From Sedimentitalea sp041224545 (lineage in GTDB: Bacteria; Pseudomonadota; Alphaproteobacteria; Rhodobacterales; Rhodobacteraceae): a stretch of 64,000 nt of DNA. Shown piece after piece: positions 8,530 through 17,592 of the stretch (positions are counted from its first letter, which is position 1; each line of letters begins with the position of its first letter). A model generated the notes under the pieces. That model had not been told where the DNA came from and made no database searches. It worked only from the letters and a program-made list of their open reading frames with translations. The stretch lies in contig NZ_JBGFGP010000150.1 in the NCBI RefSeq assembly GCF_041224545.1, positions 1 to 64,000 on the forward strand, written 5' to 3'. The translations under genes were made by a program, and so were the position numbers.

Positions 8530-8874
8530 TCAGAAGGGCAGCTTCATGTCCTTGGGCAGACCCATGCCTTCGGTCAGTTTGGCCATTTCTTCCTGCGCCT
8601 TGTCGCTGGCCTTCTGCTGGGCGTCCTTGATCGCGGCAAGGATAAGGTCCTCGACGACTTCCTTGTCATCGCTGTTGAAAATTGACGGGTCGATGTCGAG
8701 CGATTTCAACTCGCCCTTGCAGGAGCAGACCGCCTTGACCAGACCGGCACCGGATTCGCCCGTGACGGTCTGGCTGTGCATGTCTTCCTGCAACTGGGTC
8801 ATCTTGGTCTGCATTTCCTGCGCGGCCTTCATCATCTTGGCCATGTCGCCAAGCCCGCCGAGTCCCTTGAGCAT
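8530..8874 (-). CDS. YbaB/EbfC nucleoid-associated protein
   Basis: 114 aa, starting MLKGLGGLGDMAKMMK. The start is set by a strong AGGAGA site 7 bases upstream and by family alignment; an upstream in-frame start would add 18 unlikely residues. The sequence has the family's Met-rich coiled N-terminal helix, the short sheet (LVKAVCSCKGELKSLDID) and the C-terminal helix. Family members are small dimeric DNA-binding proteins. It sits between dnaX and recR. Confidence 0.95.
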   Translation of the reverse strand: MLKGLGGLGDMAKMMKAAQEMQTKMTQLQEDMHSQTVTGESGAGLVKAVCSCKGELKSLDIDPSIFNSDDKEVVEDLILAAIKDAQQKASDKAQEEMAKLTEGMGLPKDMKLPF

Positions 8875-8971
8875 GTGATTTCTCCTGAATTGCTTGCTGC
8901 ACAGATACGCGTCCCGGTGCCTGCTCACAAGGGGCGGAACGGATCCGGGCGGGATCAGGGAGCGGTGCGCG

Positions 8972-10720
8972 CTACCCGTCCTCGAACGGATCCCATTCGT
9001 CCTCGACTTCGGGCAGGGCCTCGGCGCTGGCGGCGGCCGCGATCTGTTCCGGGGTACGGATATCGGTAATCCGGGCGTTTGGGAAACGGGTGATCACCGC
9101 CTGCACCAGCGGATGTGCCTCGGCCTCTTCGCGCAATGCGTTTTCCGCTTGATCCCGTATGTCGGCGATCGTCGGTGCACCGCCCTTGGCGCTCACGCTG
9201 ATCGCCCAGCGATTTCCGGTCCAGCCCTGCAACCGCGTCCCGAGCCGCTGTGCGAGATCCGGCGGTGCGCCATCGGCGGGCGAGAATTCGATCCGCCCGG
9301 GTTGATAGCTGATCAGCCTGAGACCGGATTCGACCTCGACCAGCAGCTTCACATCCCTGTTCGCGCGGATCAGTTCGACGACGTGCTCGAAGGTCGGAAA
9401 CCGCGCCAGTGCGCTCTCGGGGGCCACTGCGGGTGCTGTCCGGGTGTTGCCGGTGCCGCCCACCCGGGCCGAGGCGACAGCCGAGGCCCCCCCGCCCGCC
9501 GCAGGCGAACTTGCGCCCTGCGCAAGGCCCCCGTTTCCACCGGGAGAAGATGGCGGGCTGTTCTGGAGCTTGCGTATCAATTCCTCCGGGCTTGGCAGGT
9601 CTGCCACATGGGTCAGCCGGATGATCGCCATCTCCGCCGCCATCATGGCGTTGGGCGCCGCCGCAACTTCCTCCAGTGCCTTGAGCAGCATCTGCCACAT
9701 CCGGGACAGAACCCGCAGCGACAGGGTGTTGGCCATCGCGCTGCCGCGCGCGCGTTCATCCGGCGCCACCGTCGGGTCCTCTGCCGCGTCCGGCGTGATC
9801 TTGACCACCGACACCCAATGGGCGATTTCCGCCAGATCACGCAGAACCGCCATCGGGTCCGCACCTTCGGCATATTGCGTGCCCAGCTCGTTCAGCGCAC
9901 CCGCCGCATCGCCTTTCAGGATCATGTCCATCAGGTCGAGAACCCGGCCACGATCCGCCAGCCCCAGCATCGCGCGCACCTGTTCGGCGGTGGTCTCGCC
10001 CGCGCCATGGCTGATTGCCTGGTCAAGCAGGGATGTCGCGTCGCGCGCCGATCCTTCTGCGGCGCGGGTGATCAGGGCGAGGGCATCGTCGGCGATCGCC
10101 GCACCTTCGCTGGCCGCGATCCGTTGCAGCAGGGCAATCATGTCCTCCGGTTCGATCCGGCGCAGGTCGAAGCGCTGGCAACGGCTCAGCACGGTAACCG
10201 GCACCTTGCGGATCTCGGTCGTGGCAAAGATGAATTTCACATGCGCCGGCGGTTCCTCGAGCGTCTTCAGCAGCGCATTGAAGGCGCTGGTCGAGAGCAT
10301 GTGCACCTCGTCGATGATGTAGATCTTGTAGCGTGCCGACGCTGCCCGGTAGCGCACGCTATCGATGATCTCGCGGATGTCGTTGACGCCGGTACGGCTG
10401 GCAGCGTCCATTTCCATCACGTCGACATGACGCCCTTCCATGATCGCGGTGCAATGTTCGCATGTGCCGCAGGGTTCGGTGGTCGGTCCGCCATTGCCGT
10501 CGGGTCCGATACAGTTCATTCCCTTGGCGATGATGCGCGCGGTCGTGGTTTTGCCGGTGCCGCGAATACCGGTCATGACAAAGGCCTGCGCGATGCGGTC
10601 GGTGGCAAAGGCATTCTTGAGCGTGCGCACCATCGCATCCTGCCCGACAAGGTCGGCAAAGGTCTCGGGCCGGTATTTGCGCGCCAGAACCTGGTAGGCA
10701 GGGGCGTCTGTGTCGGTCAT
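8972..10720 (-). CDS. dnaX: DNA polymerase III subunits gamma/tau
   Basis: 582 aa from MTDTDAPAYQ, with AGGAC upstream; a longer frame upstream is not supported. The AAA+ clamp-loader motor shows VGQDAMVRTL, Walker A GIRGTGKTTTARI, the zinc finger including CGTCEHC, IDEVHMLS, and sensor-1 IFATTE. The last ~200 residues are the less conserved tau part with a Gly/Ala/Pro-rich linker near residue ~415. It loads the beta clamp and couples polymerase to the replisome. First gene of dnaX-ybaB-recR. Confidence 0.97.
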   Translation of the reverse strand: MTDTDAPAYQVLARKYRPETFADLVGQDAMVRTLKNAFATDRIAQAFVMTGIRGTGKTTTARIIAKGMNCIGPDGNGGPTTEPCGTCEHCTAIMEGRHVDVMEMDAASRTGVNDIREIIDSVRYRAASARYKIYIIDEVHMLSTSAFNALLKTLEEPPAHVKFIFATTEIRKVPVTVLSRCQRFDLRRIEPEDMIALLQRIAASEGAAIADDALALITRAAEGSARDATSLLDQAISHGAGETTAEQVRAMLGLADRGRVLDLMDMILKGDAAGALNELGTQYAEGADPMAVLRDLAEIAHWVSVVKITPDAAEDPTVAPDERARGSAMANTLSLRVLSRMWQMLLKALEEVAAAPNAMMAAEMAIIRLTHVADLPSPEELIRKLQNSPPSSPGGNGGLAQGASSPAAGGGASAVASARVGGTGNTRTAPAVAPESALARFPTFEHVVELIRANRDVKLLVEVESGLRLISYQPGRIEFSPADGAPPDLAQRLGTRLQGWTGNRWAISVSAKGGAPTIADIRDQAENALREEAEAHPLVQAVITRFPNARITDIRTPEQIAAAASAEALPEVEDEWDPFEDG

Positions 10721-10935
10721 GGGCAGTCCTATCGGATTCGGAGTCCGCCAGAGCGTAGTCGGCAGCGGTGACGAGGTCCATGCCAGACAGGCGATCCCGT
10801 CGGTGGCGCCTTGGAGCGACCGGCGGCAGCGCAAAGCGCTCGGAATACCGCGTGGTCAGCGCGGCAAGATGTTGTTTTTCTGTGACGAGCCCGATGATAA
10901 TGTTACATGGCCGGGTGGTTAGCGAGGAGTGCAGG

Positions 10936-11775
10936 ATGCGTTTGCGTGGTGTCAGGAGCAGCAGAAACGTCGAGGATCGACGCCACAGTGGCCGGGGACG
11001 CGGCAGGACAGTTGGCCGCATAAGCGGTGTCGGTTTGTTGCTGGTGCTGGCCGTCGGCTATTTTGCGGGGATCGATGTGACGCCTCTTCTGACCCAGCAA
11101 CCGGCCAGCAATCAGCCCTATGTCGCCAGACCTGGGGAAGAACAGGAAGCCGAGTTTGCCGCGCGCGTGCTTGCGACCACCGAAGAGGTCTGGACCGCGA
11201 TCTTTCGCGACGAATTCGGCGCGACCTATAACCCTCCGGTCATGGTGCTGTTCTCCGGGGTCACGCAAAGCCCCTGTGGCGGTGCATCCGGTGCGACCGG
11301 ACCGTTCTATTGTCCGGCTGACCAGAAGGCCTATCTCGACCTCGCGTTTTTTTCCACTATGTCGCAGCAACTGGGCGCGCGCGGGGATTTCGCCGCAGCC
11401 TACGTGATTGCACATGAGGTCGCGCATCACGTGCAGAACCAGGTCGGCATTCTCGGCAAGGTCAACGCGGCACGCCAGCAAGCTTCGGAGGTCGAGGCCA
11501 ACGCCTTGACGGTGCGCCTCGAATTGCAGGCGGACTGCCTGTCCGGTGTCTGGGCCGCCGCTGTGGGCGCGCTGATGGAACCGGGCGATCTGCAAGAGGC
11601 GCTGAACGCGGCGAACATGATCGGGGATGACCGCCTGCAACGTCAGGCCGGACAGGTACCGCGGCCCCACACCTTTACGCATGGCACCTCGGCGCAGCGC
11701 GAACGCTGGTTCCGGCGCGGCTATGACGATCGCAACATCGCGGCCTGCGACACGTTCGGTACTGACCGGCTTTGA
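10936..11775 (+). CDS. KPN_02809/YpfJ-family neutral zinc metallopeptidase
   Basis: 279 aa. A short basic N-terminus is followed by one membrane segment (~32-50, VGLLLVLAVGYFAG), so it is probably anchored with the domain in the periplasm. The zinc site HEVAHHVQ fits HExxH, and the downstream LELQADCLSG supplies the third ligand region. The CGGASGATGPFYCP motif is typical of this family. The start is set by GGAG 7 bases upstream. Substrate unknown. Divergent from dnaX. Confidence 0.92.
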   Translation: MRLRGVRSSRNVEDRRHSGRGRGRTVGRISGVGLLLVLAVGYFAGIDVTPLLTQQPASNQPYVARPGEEQEAEFAARVLATTEEVWTAIFRDEFGATYNPPVMVLFSGVTQSPCGGASGATGPFYCPADQKAYLDLAFFSTMSQQLGARGDFAAAYVIAHEVAHHVQNQVGILGKVNAARQQASEVEANALTVRLELQADCLSGVWAAAVGALMEPGDLQEALNAANMIGDDRLQRQAGQVPRPHTFTHGTSAQRERWFRRGYDDRNIAACDTFGTDRL

Positions 11776-11814
11776 ACACTCGTCAAGATCGGGCCGCTCG
11801 TCTAGACAGGCATC

Positions 11815-12432
11815 ATGTCACAGATTGAATCGCTTTTTGTCACCCGACTCTATCGCGCAGCCCTGAATGAATTCGGGGACATCCCGCCCGATGAGCTTGA
11901 AACCTCTTGCCTGTCGATTGCAGAAGACGATGAGGCCGGGCAGGATTGGTGCGAGCAGAACGGCTATCCGGGCTATACGTCCTATGCCTCGCTCACCGAC
12001 CTGCCGTGGCGCTTTCCGATCTTTGGTGACCTCGTGGCGGCGCTGGACCGGCATGTGGCGGCGTTTGCAAAGGATCTGGAATTTGATCTGGATGGGCGGG
12101 ATCTCAAACTTGAAGACATCTGGATCAATATCCTGCCCGAGGGCGGCATGCATGCCAGCCATATCCACCCGCATTCGGTGATCAGCGGCACCACCTACGT
12201 GTCGATGCCCGAGGGTGCCAGCGCGCTCAAACTCGAGGATCCCCGCTCGGCCCGCATGATGGCCGCGCCAACGCGGATCAGGGACGGGCGACGCGAATTG
12301 CAGCCGTTTATCTACGTGACGCCCAAGGTCGGCGACGTGTTGCTATGGGAAAGCTGGCTGCGCCACGAAGTGCCGATGAACATGTCCGAGGATGAACGGA
12401 TCAGCGTGAGTTTCAACTACGGTTGGGTCTGA
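11815..12432 (+). CDS. TIGR02466-type putative 2OG-Fe(II) oxygenase
   Basis: 205 aa. HASHIHPHSVISGTTYV holds candidate iron-binding His residues, WLRHEVPMN the distal His, and RISVSFNY an Arg suited to 2-oxoglutarate binding. This matches the uncharacterised family TIGR02466 (double-stranded beta-helix fold). Its stop codon overlaps the last 16 bases of the converging sodium channel gene. Substrate unknown. Confidence 0.88.
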   Translation: MSQIESLFVTRLYRAALNEFGDIPPDELETSCLSIAEDDEAGQDWCEQNGYPGYTSYASLTDLPWRFPIFGDLVAALDRHVAAFAKDLEFDLDGRDLKLEDIWINILPEGGMHASHIHPHSVISGTTYVSMPEGASALKLEDPRSARMMAAPTRIRDGRRELQPFIYVTPKVGDVLLWESWLRHEVPMNMSEDERISVSFNYGWV

Positions 12433-13241
12433 CCGCCGGTCCGACGCTCGTCCTGCTGTTTCAGCATCGTTTCGATCTGGGCCAGACGTTCGAGCACCTC
12501 GTCGCGGTAGGTTCCGGTTTCGGCATCCGCTTCGGCCTGATGGGCGTCCTGCATCGAGTTGACGATCAGACCCACCACGAGGTTCACAACCACGAAAGTC
12601 GTCGTCAGGATGAAGGGAATGAAAAACGCCCAGGCATAGGGATAGACCTCCATCACCGGACGAACGATTCCCATCGACCAGCTTTCCAGAGTCATGACCT
12701 GGAACAGCGAATAGGCCGACAGGCCGATGGTGCCGAACCAGTCCGGAAACGCCGCACCGAACAGTTTGGTCGCCATGACCGCGCCGATGTAAAAGATCAG
12801 TCCCGTCAACAGGAACACCGAGCCCATGCCGGGCAGCGCGATGATCAGACCCTCGACCACGCGCCGCAGGTTGGGCGCGACCGAGAGCACGCGGAACAGC
12901 CGCAATATGCGCAGGGCGCGGAGTACCGACAGCCCCTGCGCATCGGGGATCAGAGAAATCCCGACGATGACAAAATCGAAGATGTTCCAGCCATCCCGGA
13001 AGAACCGCAGTTTCTGGACATAGATCTTGGCTGTCAGTTCGACGACGAAAATCGCGAGGCAGAGACCGTCCAGGAACAGTATGACCGGACCGGCGACGCC
13101 CATCACCTTCTGCGATGTTTCGAGTCCCAGCAGAACGGCATTAAAGAGGATCACGCCAAGGATGAAATTGCGAAAGCGCCGATCCGCGAGGATGGTTGCT
13201 ATTCGGCCTTGCGCGACCGGATTGGACGTTGTGTCTGTCAT
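12417..13241 (-). CDS. bacterial voltage-gated sodium channel (NaChBac/NavBac type)
   Basis: 274 aa, six membrane segments. S4 (~104-128, LRALRILRLFRVL then RR) has the regularly spaced Arg of a voltage sensor. The selectivity filter TLESWSM (~184-190) is the hallmark of bacterial Na+ channels and separates it from K+ channels. S6 contains NLVVGLIVNSM, followed by a C-terminal coiled coil (~240-268, LERLAQIETMLKQQ) that should hold the tetramer. The start MTDTTSNP is taken because the extra upstream codons do not resemble protein; its ribosome site is weak. The 3' end overlaps the converging gene. Confidence 0.93.
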   Translation of the reverse strand: MTDTTSNPVAQGRIATILADRRFRNFILGVILFNAVLLGLETSQKVMGVAGPVILFLDGLCLAIFVVELTAKIYVQKLRFFRDGWNIFDFVIVGISLIPDAQGLSVLRALRILRLFRVLSVAPNLRRVVEGLIIALPGMGSVFLLTGLIFYIGAVMATKLFGAAFPDWFGTIGLSAYSLFQVMTLESWSMGIVRPVMEVYPYAWAFFIPFILTTTFVVVNLVVGLIVNSMQDAHQAEADAETGTYRDEVLERLAQIETMLKQQDERRTGGQTQP

Positions 13242-13350
13242 GGCGGCACATATGGGTTGGTTCCTGCGCAGTGACAAGAAGGTTCCACGCACTTGCACAC
13301 CGATGACGCGGAAAAGCGCAAACACGACTGCGTATGAAGATGCGTGACGG

Positions 13351-13557
13351 GACAATGTCTTCGTCGAAAGGCTCTGGCGGACGATCAAATAAGAGGAGAG
13401 GTCTATCTGCGTGCCTGTGGCAACGTGTCGGCGGTCCGGACAGGCTTGGGTCGGTTTCTGGCGTACCAAACGGAAGGAGACTGCATTCATCGCTGGGCGG
13501 ACAGACCCCGATCAGGCATATCTCAACCCTTCGTCACCAAACCCTGTGGCGGTATAA
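13351..13557 (+). pseudogene. IS3-family OrfB transposase remnant, multiply broken
   Basis: Pieces of the OrfB C-terminus appear in successive frames: DNVFVERLWRTIK then an in-frame TAA; VYLRACGNVSAVRTGLGRFLA in a second frame; LHSSLGGQTP in a third; DPDQAYLNPSS in a further shift ending at TAA. In intact IS3 elements these run together as DN.FVERLWR..KYEEVYL...Y........I..Y..FYN..RPH.SL...TPDQ.Y. At least three frameshifts and one stop show long decay. The remainder of 13242-13723 holds no gene. Confidence 0.8.
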
Positions 13558-13675
13558 CCTGGCGGGAAATCCACTTGCGAAACCGCCCGAAATTGCTCGG
13601 ACCGACCGAGCCGTTCCAAAGGTGATGATGTTCTCAAACCGCTGTCTGGACCGGCTGTTTCAGCGGGCTGCTTGG

Positions 13676-13696
13676 TTCATCTTTGTCAAAATACTC
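13676..13696 (-). repeat. short intergenic repeat, copy A
   Basis: Read on the minus strand this is GAGTATTTT followed by GACAAAGATGAA. It matches copy B (42704-42724) at 18 of 21 positions. Both lie between genes. Motifs of this kind are, in my recollection, frequent in Rhodobacteraceae genomes. Confidence 0.5.
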
Positions 13697-13723
13697 AAAA
13701 ACAACTTGTTTGCGACGCGAAGG

Positions 13724-14998
13724 TCAGCTGTTTTCGCGCAGGATGGTTCCCGCGAGATACAGCGAACCGCAAATCAGGACACGGGCACGCGGGGTGTGGG
13801 CCGTGATCGAGCGCAGTGCCTCTGCCACCGTGGCGGCCGTCGTTGCCGGCAGACCGACCGCCTGTGCGGCTTTTGCAGTCTCGTCCGCTGTGAGGGTATT
13901 CGCTTCGCCGGGAATCGACACCGCTGTCAGGCTTTGCGCATGCTCTGAAAGCGGGCGCAGGTATCCTTTGACATCCTTGGTGTTCAGCATTCCGCAGATC
14001 AGATGTGTCGGGCGTTGCGGCAGGGCGGCGAGGACGTCCGCCAGCGCATGCCCGGCGGCGGCGTTGTGACCGCCATCAAGGTAAAGTTCGGCGTCGGGCG
14101 CGGCCTGGGAGAGGGGGCCGCTCCGCAGCCGCTGCATTCGTGCGGGCCATTCCGCCCGGGTGACGGCCGCCTCACAGGTCCCTTCCCCTGCATCGAGATG
14201 CCGAAGTGCGGCGAGGGCCGTACCGGCGTTCACGATCTGGTGCGGCCCCATGAGGTTGGGCAGCGGCAGGTCACGCAGGCCGGTCTCGTCCTGATAAACC
14301 AGCCGTCCGCGTTCCTGCGTAATATGCCAGTGCTGTCCGTGCACCAGAAGGGGCGCGCCGAGCCGTGCGGCGGTTGCCTCGATCACCTCCAGAGCGGCGT
14401 CTTCTTGCGGAGCCACCACGCAGGGTACGCCGCGCTTGATGATTCCTGCCTTTTCGCCGGCGATCTGTTCGAGCGTATCGCCAAGAAATTGTTCGTGGTC
14501 GATCGAAATCGGGGTGATGACCGAGAGCCGGGGGGATGACACGACATTGGTCGCGTCCAGACGCCCGCCCAATCCGACTTCCAGCAGGGTGAAATCGGCG
14601 GGCGTGCGGGCAAAGGCGAGCAGGGCCGCGCAGGTGGTGATTTCGAAATAGGTGATTTCCGCATCGCCATTGGCGGCGTAGCACTCGTCAAGAACGGCGG
14701 TCAGTTCCTCTTCCCGGATTAGCTCGCCGGCAAGACGGATACGTTCGTGAAACCGCGCCAGATGGGGGCTGGTATAGGCATGTGCCGTGTGTCCGGCACC
14801 TTGCAGTCCGGCCCGGATCATGGCGAGGGTCGAGCCTTTGCCGTTGGTTCCCGCGATGTGGATCACCGGGGGCAGGCGGCGCTCCGGATGCCCCAGCGCG
14901 GCGAGCAGACGCCACATCCGGTCCAGGGTGAGATCGATGATTTTCGGGTGCAGGGACATCATCCGTTCCAGAATGATGTCGGATGTGGCCACGGTCAT
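13724..14998 (-). CDS. folC: bifunctional folylpolyglutamate synthase / dihydrofolate synthase
   Basis: 424 aa. The Mur-ligase P-loop is HIAGTNGKGST, with TLLEVGLGGRLDATN (the Mg/folate loop) and YLDGGHNAAAGHAL in the C-terminal domain, all typical of FolC. It joins glutamate to dihydropteroate and extends folate polyglutamates in the cytosol. The start overlaps the accD stop by 4 bp, so the two are translationally coupled, as in other alphaproteobacteria. Confidence 0.96.
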   Translation of the reverse strand: MTVATSDIILERMMSLHPKIIDLTLDRMWRLLAALGHPERRLPPVIHIAGTNGKGSTLAMIRAGLQGAGHTAHAYTSPHLARFHERIRLAGELIREEELTAVLDECYAANGDAEITYFEITTCAALLAFARTPADFTLLEVGLGGRLDATNVVSSPRLSVITPISIDHEQFLGDTLEQIAGEKAGIIKRGVPCVVAPQEDAALEVIEATAARLGAPLLVHGQHWHITQERGRLVYQDETGLRDLPLPNLMGPHQIVNAGTALAALRHLDAGEGTCEAAVTRAEWPARMQRLRSGPLSQAAPDAELYLDGGHNAAAGHALADVLAALPQRPTHLICGMLNTKDVKGYLRPLSEHAQSLTAVSIPGEANTLTADETAKAAQAVGLPATTAATVAEALRSITAHTPRARVLICGSLYLAGTILRENS

Positions 14999-15948
14999 TT
15001 TTCCCTGGGCGTTTCAGCGGGTGCCGGGGATTCGGCCACGGTTTTCTCGGGCTCGGGAGCGGTTGGTTCGGGAGGCGGCAGATCGCCGCGAACCGCGGGG
15101 GGCAGGCCAAGCAGCATCCGGGTCAGTACGATCAGTTCGTCTCGCATGTCGGTGCGGGTGACCACCCGGTCCAGCATGCCGTGATCCAGCAGATACTCGG
15201 CGCGCTGGAACCCGTCGGGTAGCCGTTCGCCCAAGGTCTGTTCGATCACGCGGGGGCCGGCAAAGCAGATCAGCGCGTTGGGTTCGGCGATATGGACATC
15301 GCCCAGCATGGCATAGGACGCGGTGACGCCGCCCGTGGTCGGATGGGTCAGGACGACGATATAGGGCAGGCCGGCCTCTTTCAGCATTTGTACAGCGACC
15401 GTGGTGCGCGGCATTTGCATCAGGCTGAGGATACCTTCCTGCATGCGGGCACCGCCGGCGGCGGAAAACAGGATGAGCGGGCGCTTGAGTTTGACGGCCT
15501 CTTGCGCAGCGGCAATGATCGCGTTGCCCACATACATACCCATCGATCCGCCCATGAAGCTGAAATCCTGCGCCACGGCAACAATGGGTGTCCGGCCGAT
15601 CTCGCCGGTTACGGCCAGCATCGCTTCGGCTTCGCCGGTGTCCTTCTGGGCGGCCTTCAGGCGGTCGGGATATTTTTTCTGGTCACGAAAATGCAACGGA
15701 TCGGCGATCGGGGTGGGCACTTCGATCTCTGCAAAGACGCCGCCGTCGAACAGTGCCTTGAACCGCTCGCGCGGGCTGATGGCCATGTGATGGCCGCAGT
15801 TGGTGCAGACGTTCAGATGGTCGCGCAGTTCGCGGTGAAACAGCATGGTGCCGCACTCGTCGCATTTCTGCCACAGGTTTTCGGGGGTCTCGCGGCGCGA
15901 AAAGATCGAGTTGATCCTTGGACGGACGTAGTTGGTAATCCAGTTCAT
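14995..15948 (-). CDS. accD: acetyl-CoA carboxylase carboxyltransferase subunit beta
   Basis: 317 aa from MNWITNYVRP, with AGGGG 7 bases upstream. The N-terminal four-Cys zinc ribbon (CDECGTMLFH, then CTNCGHH) and the crotonase-like core (GGSMGMYVGNAI, GGARMQEG) identify the beta subunit, which transfers CO2 from biotin to acetyl-CoA with AccA. The C-terminal ~35 residues are Pro/Glu-rich and variable. Upstream of and coupled to folC. Confidence 0.97.
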   Translation of the reverse strand: MNWITNYVRPRINSIFSRRETPENLWQKCDECGTMLFHRELRDHLNVCTNCGHHMAISPRERFKALFDGGVFAEIEVPTPIADPLHFRDQKKYPDRLKAAQKDTGEAEAMLAVTGEIGRTPIVAVAQDFSFMGGSMGMYVGNAIIAAAQEAVKLKRPLILFSAAGGARMQEGILSLMQMPRTTVAVQMLKEAGLPYIVVLTHPTTGGVTASYAMLGDVHIAEPNALICFAGPRVIEQTLGERLPDGFQRAEYLLDHGMLDRVVTRTDMRDELIVLTRMLLGLPPAVRGDLPPPEPTAPEPEKTVAESPAPAETPREK

Positions 15949-16056
15949 TGCGTTGCCCCTGTTGGCCGGTGTGGCGCCCAGATAAGCGCCCTTCCAAAGA
16001 AATGCAATTGGTGCACGGCCATTCCACGCCTCGTGCACCTGCCAGTTGATCCCCGC

Positions 16057-16974
16057 TCAGCGGTTGGCGCGCCAGCGATCGAGGATATAGCGGCTGGTCA
16101 TCAGATCCAGATGTGCGCCGCCGCCATTCTTGAACAGGGTGATTTCGTCATCTGCACCCCGCGCAAAAGCGGCCAGGTCGTAATAGTCGGCAACAAGGTC
16201 GTCGCGGGTGATCACACCGTTGTCCAGAGGAATCTGGATTTCGCCGATATGGCCGATGGTCGTGTCGAAGCTGTCGACAAACAGCCGTGAGCGGCGGAGT
16301 GCGTCGTCGTCGGCCTCGCGCATGTCCGGGCGATAGGCACCGATCAGGTTCAGGTGCTGACCGGGTTGCAACCATTCACCCCTGATGATCGGCGATGATG
16401 ACATTGTGGCGGTGATGACGATGTCCGCAGCGCGGACCGCCGTTTCAAGATCATCGGCGACGGTGACGCCGGGATGTGTGCTCGCCAGCGCGTCGGCCTT
16501 GGCACGGGTCCGGTTCCAGAGCGTGATCCGCGCGTCGGGGAACCCGGCGGCAAAGGCTTCGCATAGACCGCCGCCAACCGTTCCGGTGCCCACGATCAGG
16601 ATGGATTTGCTATCGGCCCGCGCAAGTCGTCTGGCGGCAAGCAGGCTGTCGCCCACGGTCTTCCACTTGGTCACGAGGTGAAAATCGATCAGCGCCGACA
16701 ATGTGCCGTCGCGGTCGGAATAGAGGCTGACCGAGCCGTTTACCATCGGTGTGCCACCTGCCGGGTTTTCCGGAAAGATCGTCGCGGTCTTGACGGCAAG
16801 CCCCATGCCGTCGATCCATGCGGACCGCGACAGCAGCGTATCCGGGTCGCGATAGAGAAAGGTATCGCCGATTTCCGCCCTGGGCAGATCATGGCCACGC
16901 GCAAGCGCATCGGTGAGCGCCAGCCAGTCAAGCTGCGCTTCGCCCTCGGCAAAGGGGATGAAGGGTATTGTCAT
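16057..16974 (-). CDS. ornithine cyclodeaminase / mu-crystallin family protein
   Basis: 305 aa. The Rossmann motif VGTGTVGGGLCEAF (~128) binds NAD(P), and the early Lys-containing stretch GLAVKTATIFPENP matches the substrate site of the OCD/alanine dehydrogenase family. Members include ornithine cyclodeaminase, imine reductases and alanine dehydrogenases, so the substrate cannot be named. The start overlaps the preceding HAD gene by 4 bp, making it the last gene of the fghA-yaiI-HAD-OCD run. Confidence 0.85.
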   Translation of the reverse strand: MTIPFIPFAEGEAQLDWLALTDALARGHDLPRAEIGDTFLYRDPDTLLSRSAWIDGMGLAVKTATIFPENPAGGTPMVNGSVSLYSDRDGTLSALIDFHLVTKWKTVGDSLLAARRLARADSKSILIVGTGTVGGGLCEAFAAGFPDARITLWNRTRAKADALASTHPGVTVADDLETAVRAADIVITATMSSSPIIRGEWLQPGQHLNLIGAYRPDMREADDDALRRSRLFVDSFDTTIGHIGEIQIPLDNGVITRDDLVADYYDLAAFARGADDEITLFKNGGGAHLDLMTSRYILDRWRANR

Positions 16975-17591
16975 GCGGCCTCCGATTCTGTGAGCAATCC
17001 CGCCGTGACCAGGCGGTCGGCCCAGCCACCTGGCCCCTCGAACAAGTGGGCTTGCCAGCCCCGGTCCCGCGCCATCGCGATATTGTCGGCGCGATCATCG
17101 GTAAACAGCAACGCGCCGGGGGCGATGCCACTGTCGGTTTCGACAACCTCGTAGATTTTAGGATCGGGTTTGATCAGCTTGAGGTGGCCCGAGATATAGC
17201 GCCGGTCAAATTCGTGCAGGAACGGGTAATGGGTGGCGGCGTAATCGAAGCTCTGGATACCGAAATTGGTCAGGGCAAAAACCGGCACGCCCTTGCTGCG
17301 CAAGGCTCGCAACAGGCGGATGGAATGTGGAATTTCCGGCTGCGCCAGTTCGATCCAGCGATCGTGCCACATGCGGATCTCGTCGCGCCATTCCGGGTAG
17401 GTCTCGGCGGTCGCGTATATCGTGTCGGTAAAGTGCTCGCCCATATCCACACGGTCATTCATGGCGTGCAGATCCACCGCCTCAAACATCACTTTGCGGC
17501 GATCGGGGCCGATGACGCTGTCATAGAACCGCTCGGGCTGCCATTCGATCAGCACGTTGCCGATGTCGAAAACCACGGCTTCTGGTTGCAT
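16971..17591 (-). CDS. HAD-superfamily (subfamily IA) hydrolase
   Basis: 206 aa. HAD motif I is VVFDIGNVLIEW, motif II is FALTNFG, motif III Lys is in HLKLIKPDPKIYE, and motif IV is LLFTDDRADNI. The order and a mainly helical cap (~15-95) fit phosphatase-like subfamily IA. The second Asp of motif I (DxD) is Gly, as in many dehalogenase-like IA members (DIGNV). The substrate is unknown. Four-base overlap with the OCD gene downstream. Confidence 0.9.
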   Translation of the reverse strand: MQPEAVVFDIGNVLIEWQPERFYDSVIGPDRRKVMFEAVDLHAMNDRVDMGEHFTDTIYATAETYPEWRDEIRMWHDRWIELAQPEIPHSIRLLRALRSKGVPVFALTNFGIQSFDYAATHYPFLHEFDRRYISGHLKLIKPDPKIYEVVETDSGIAPGALLFTDDRADNIAMARDRGWQAHLFEGPGGWADRLVTAGLLTESEAA

Positions 17592-17592
17592 G

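Noticed and set aside
8894..10771. 625-codon open frame antisense to dnaX
   Set aside because: Arg/His/Gly-rich composition and no domain; dnaX is certain.
10721..10935. Possible SRP RNA next to dnaX
   Set aside because: The conserved GGAAGG..AGCAGC loop region is not present on either strand.
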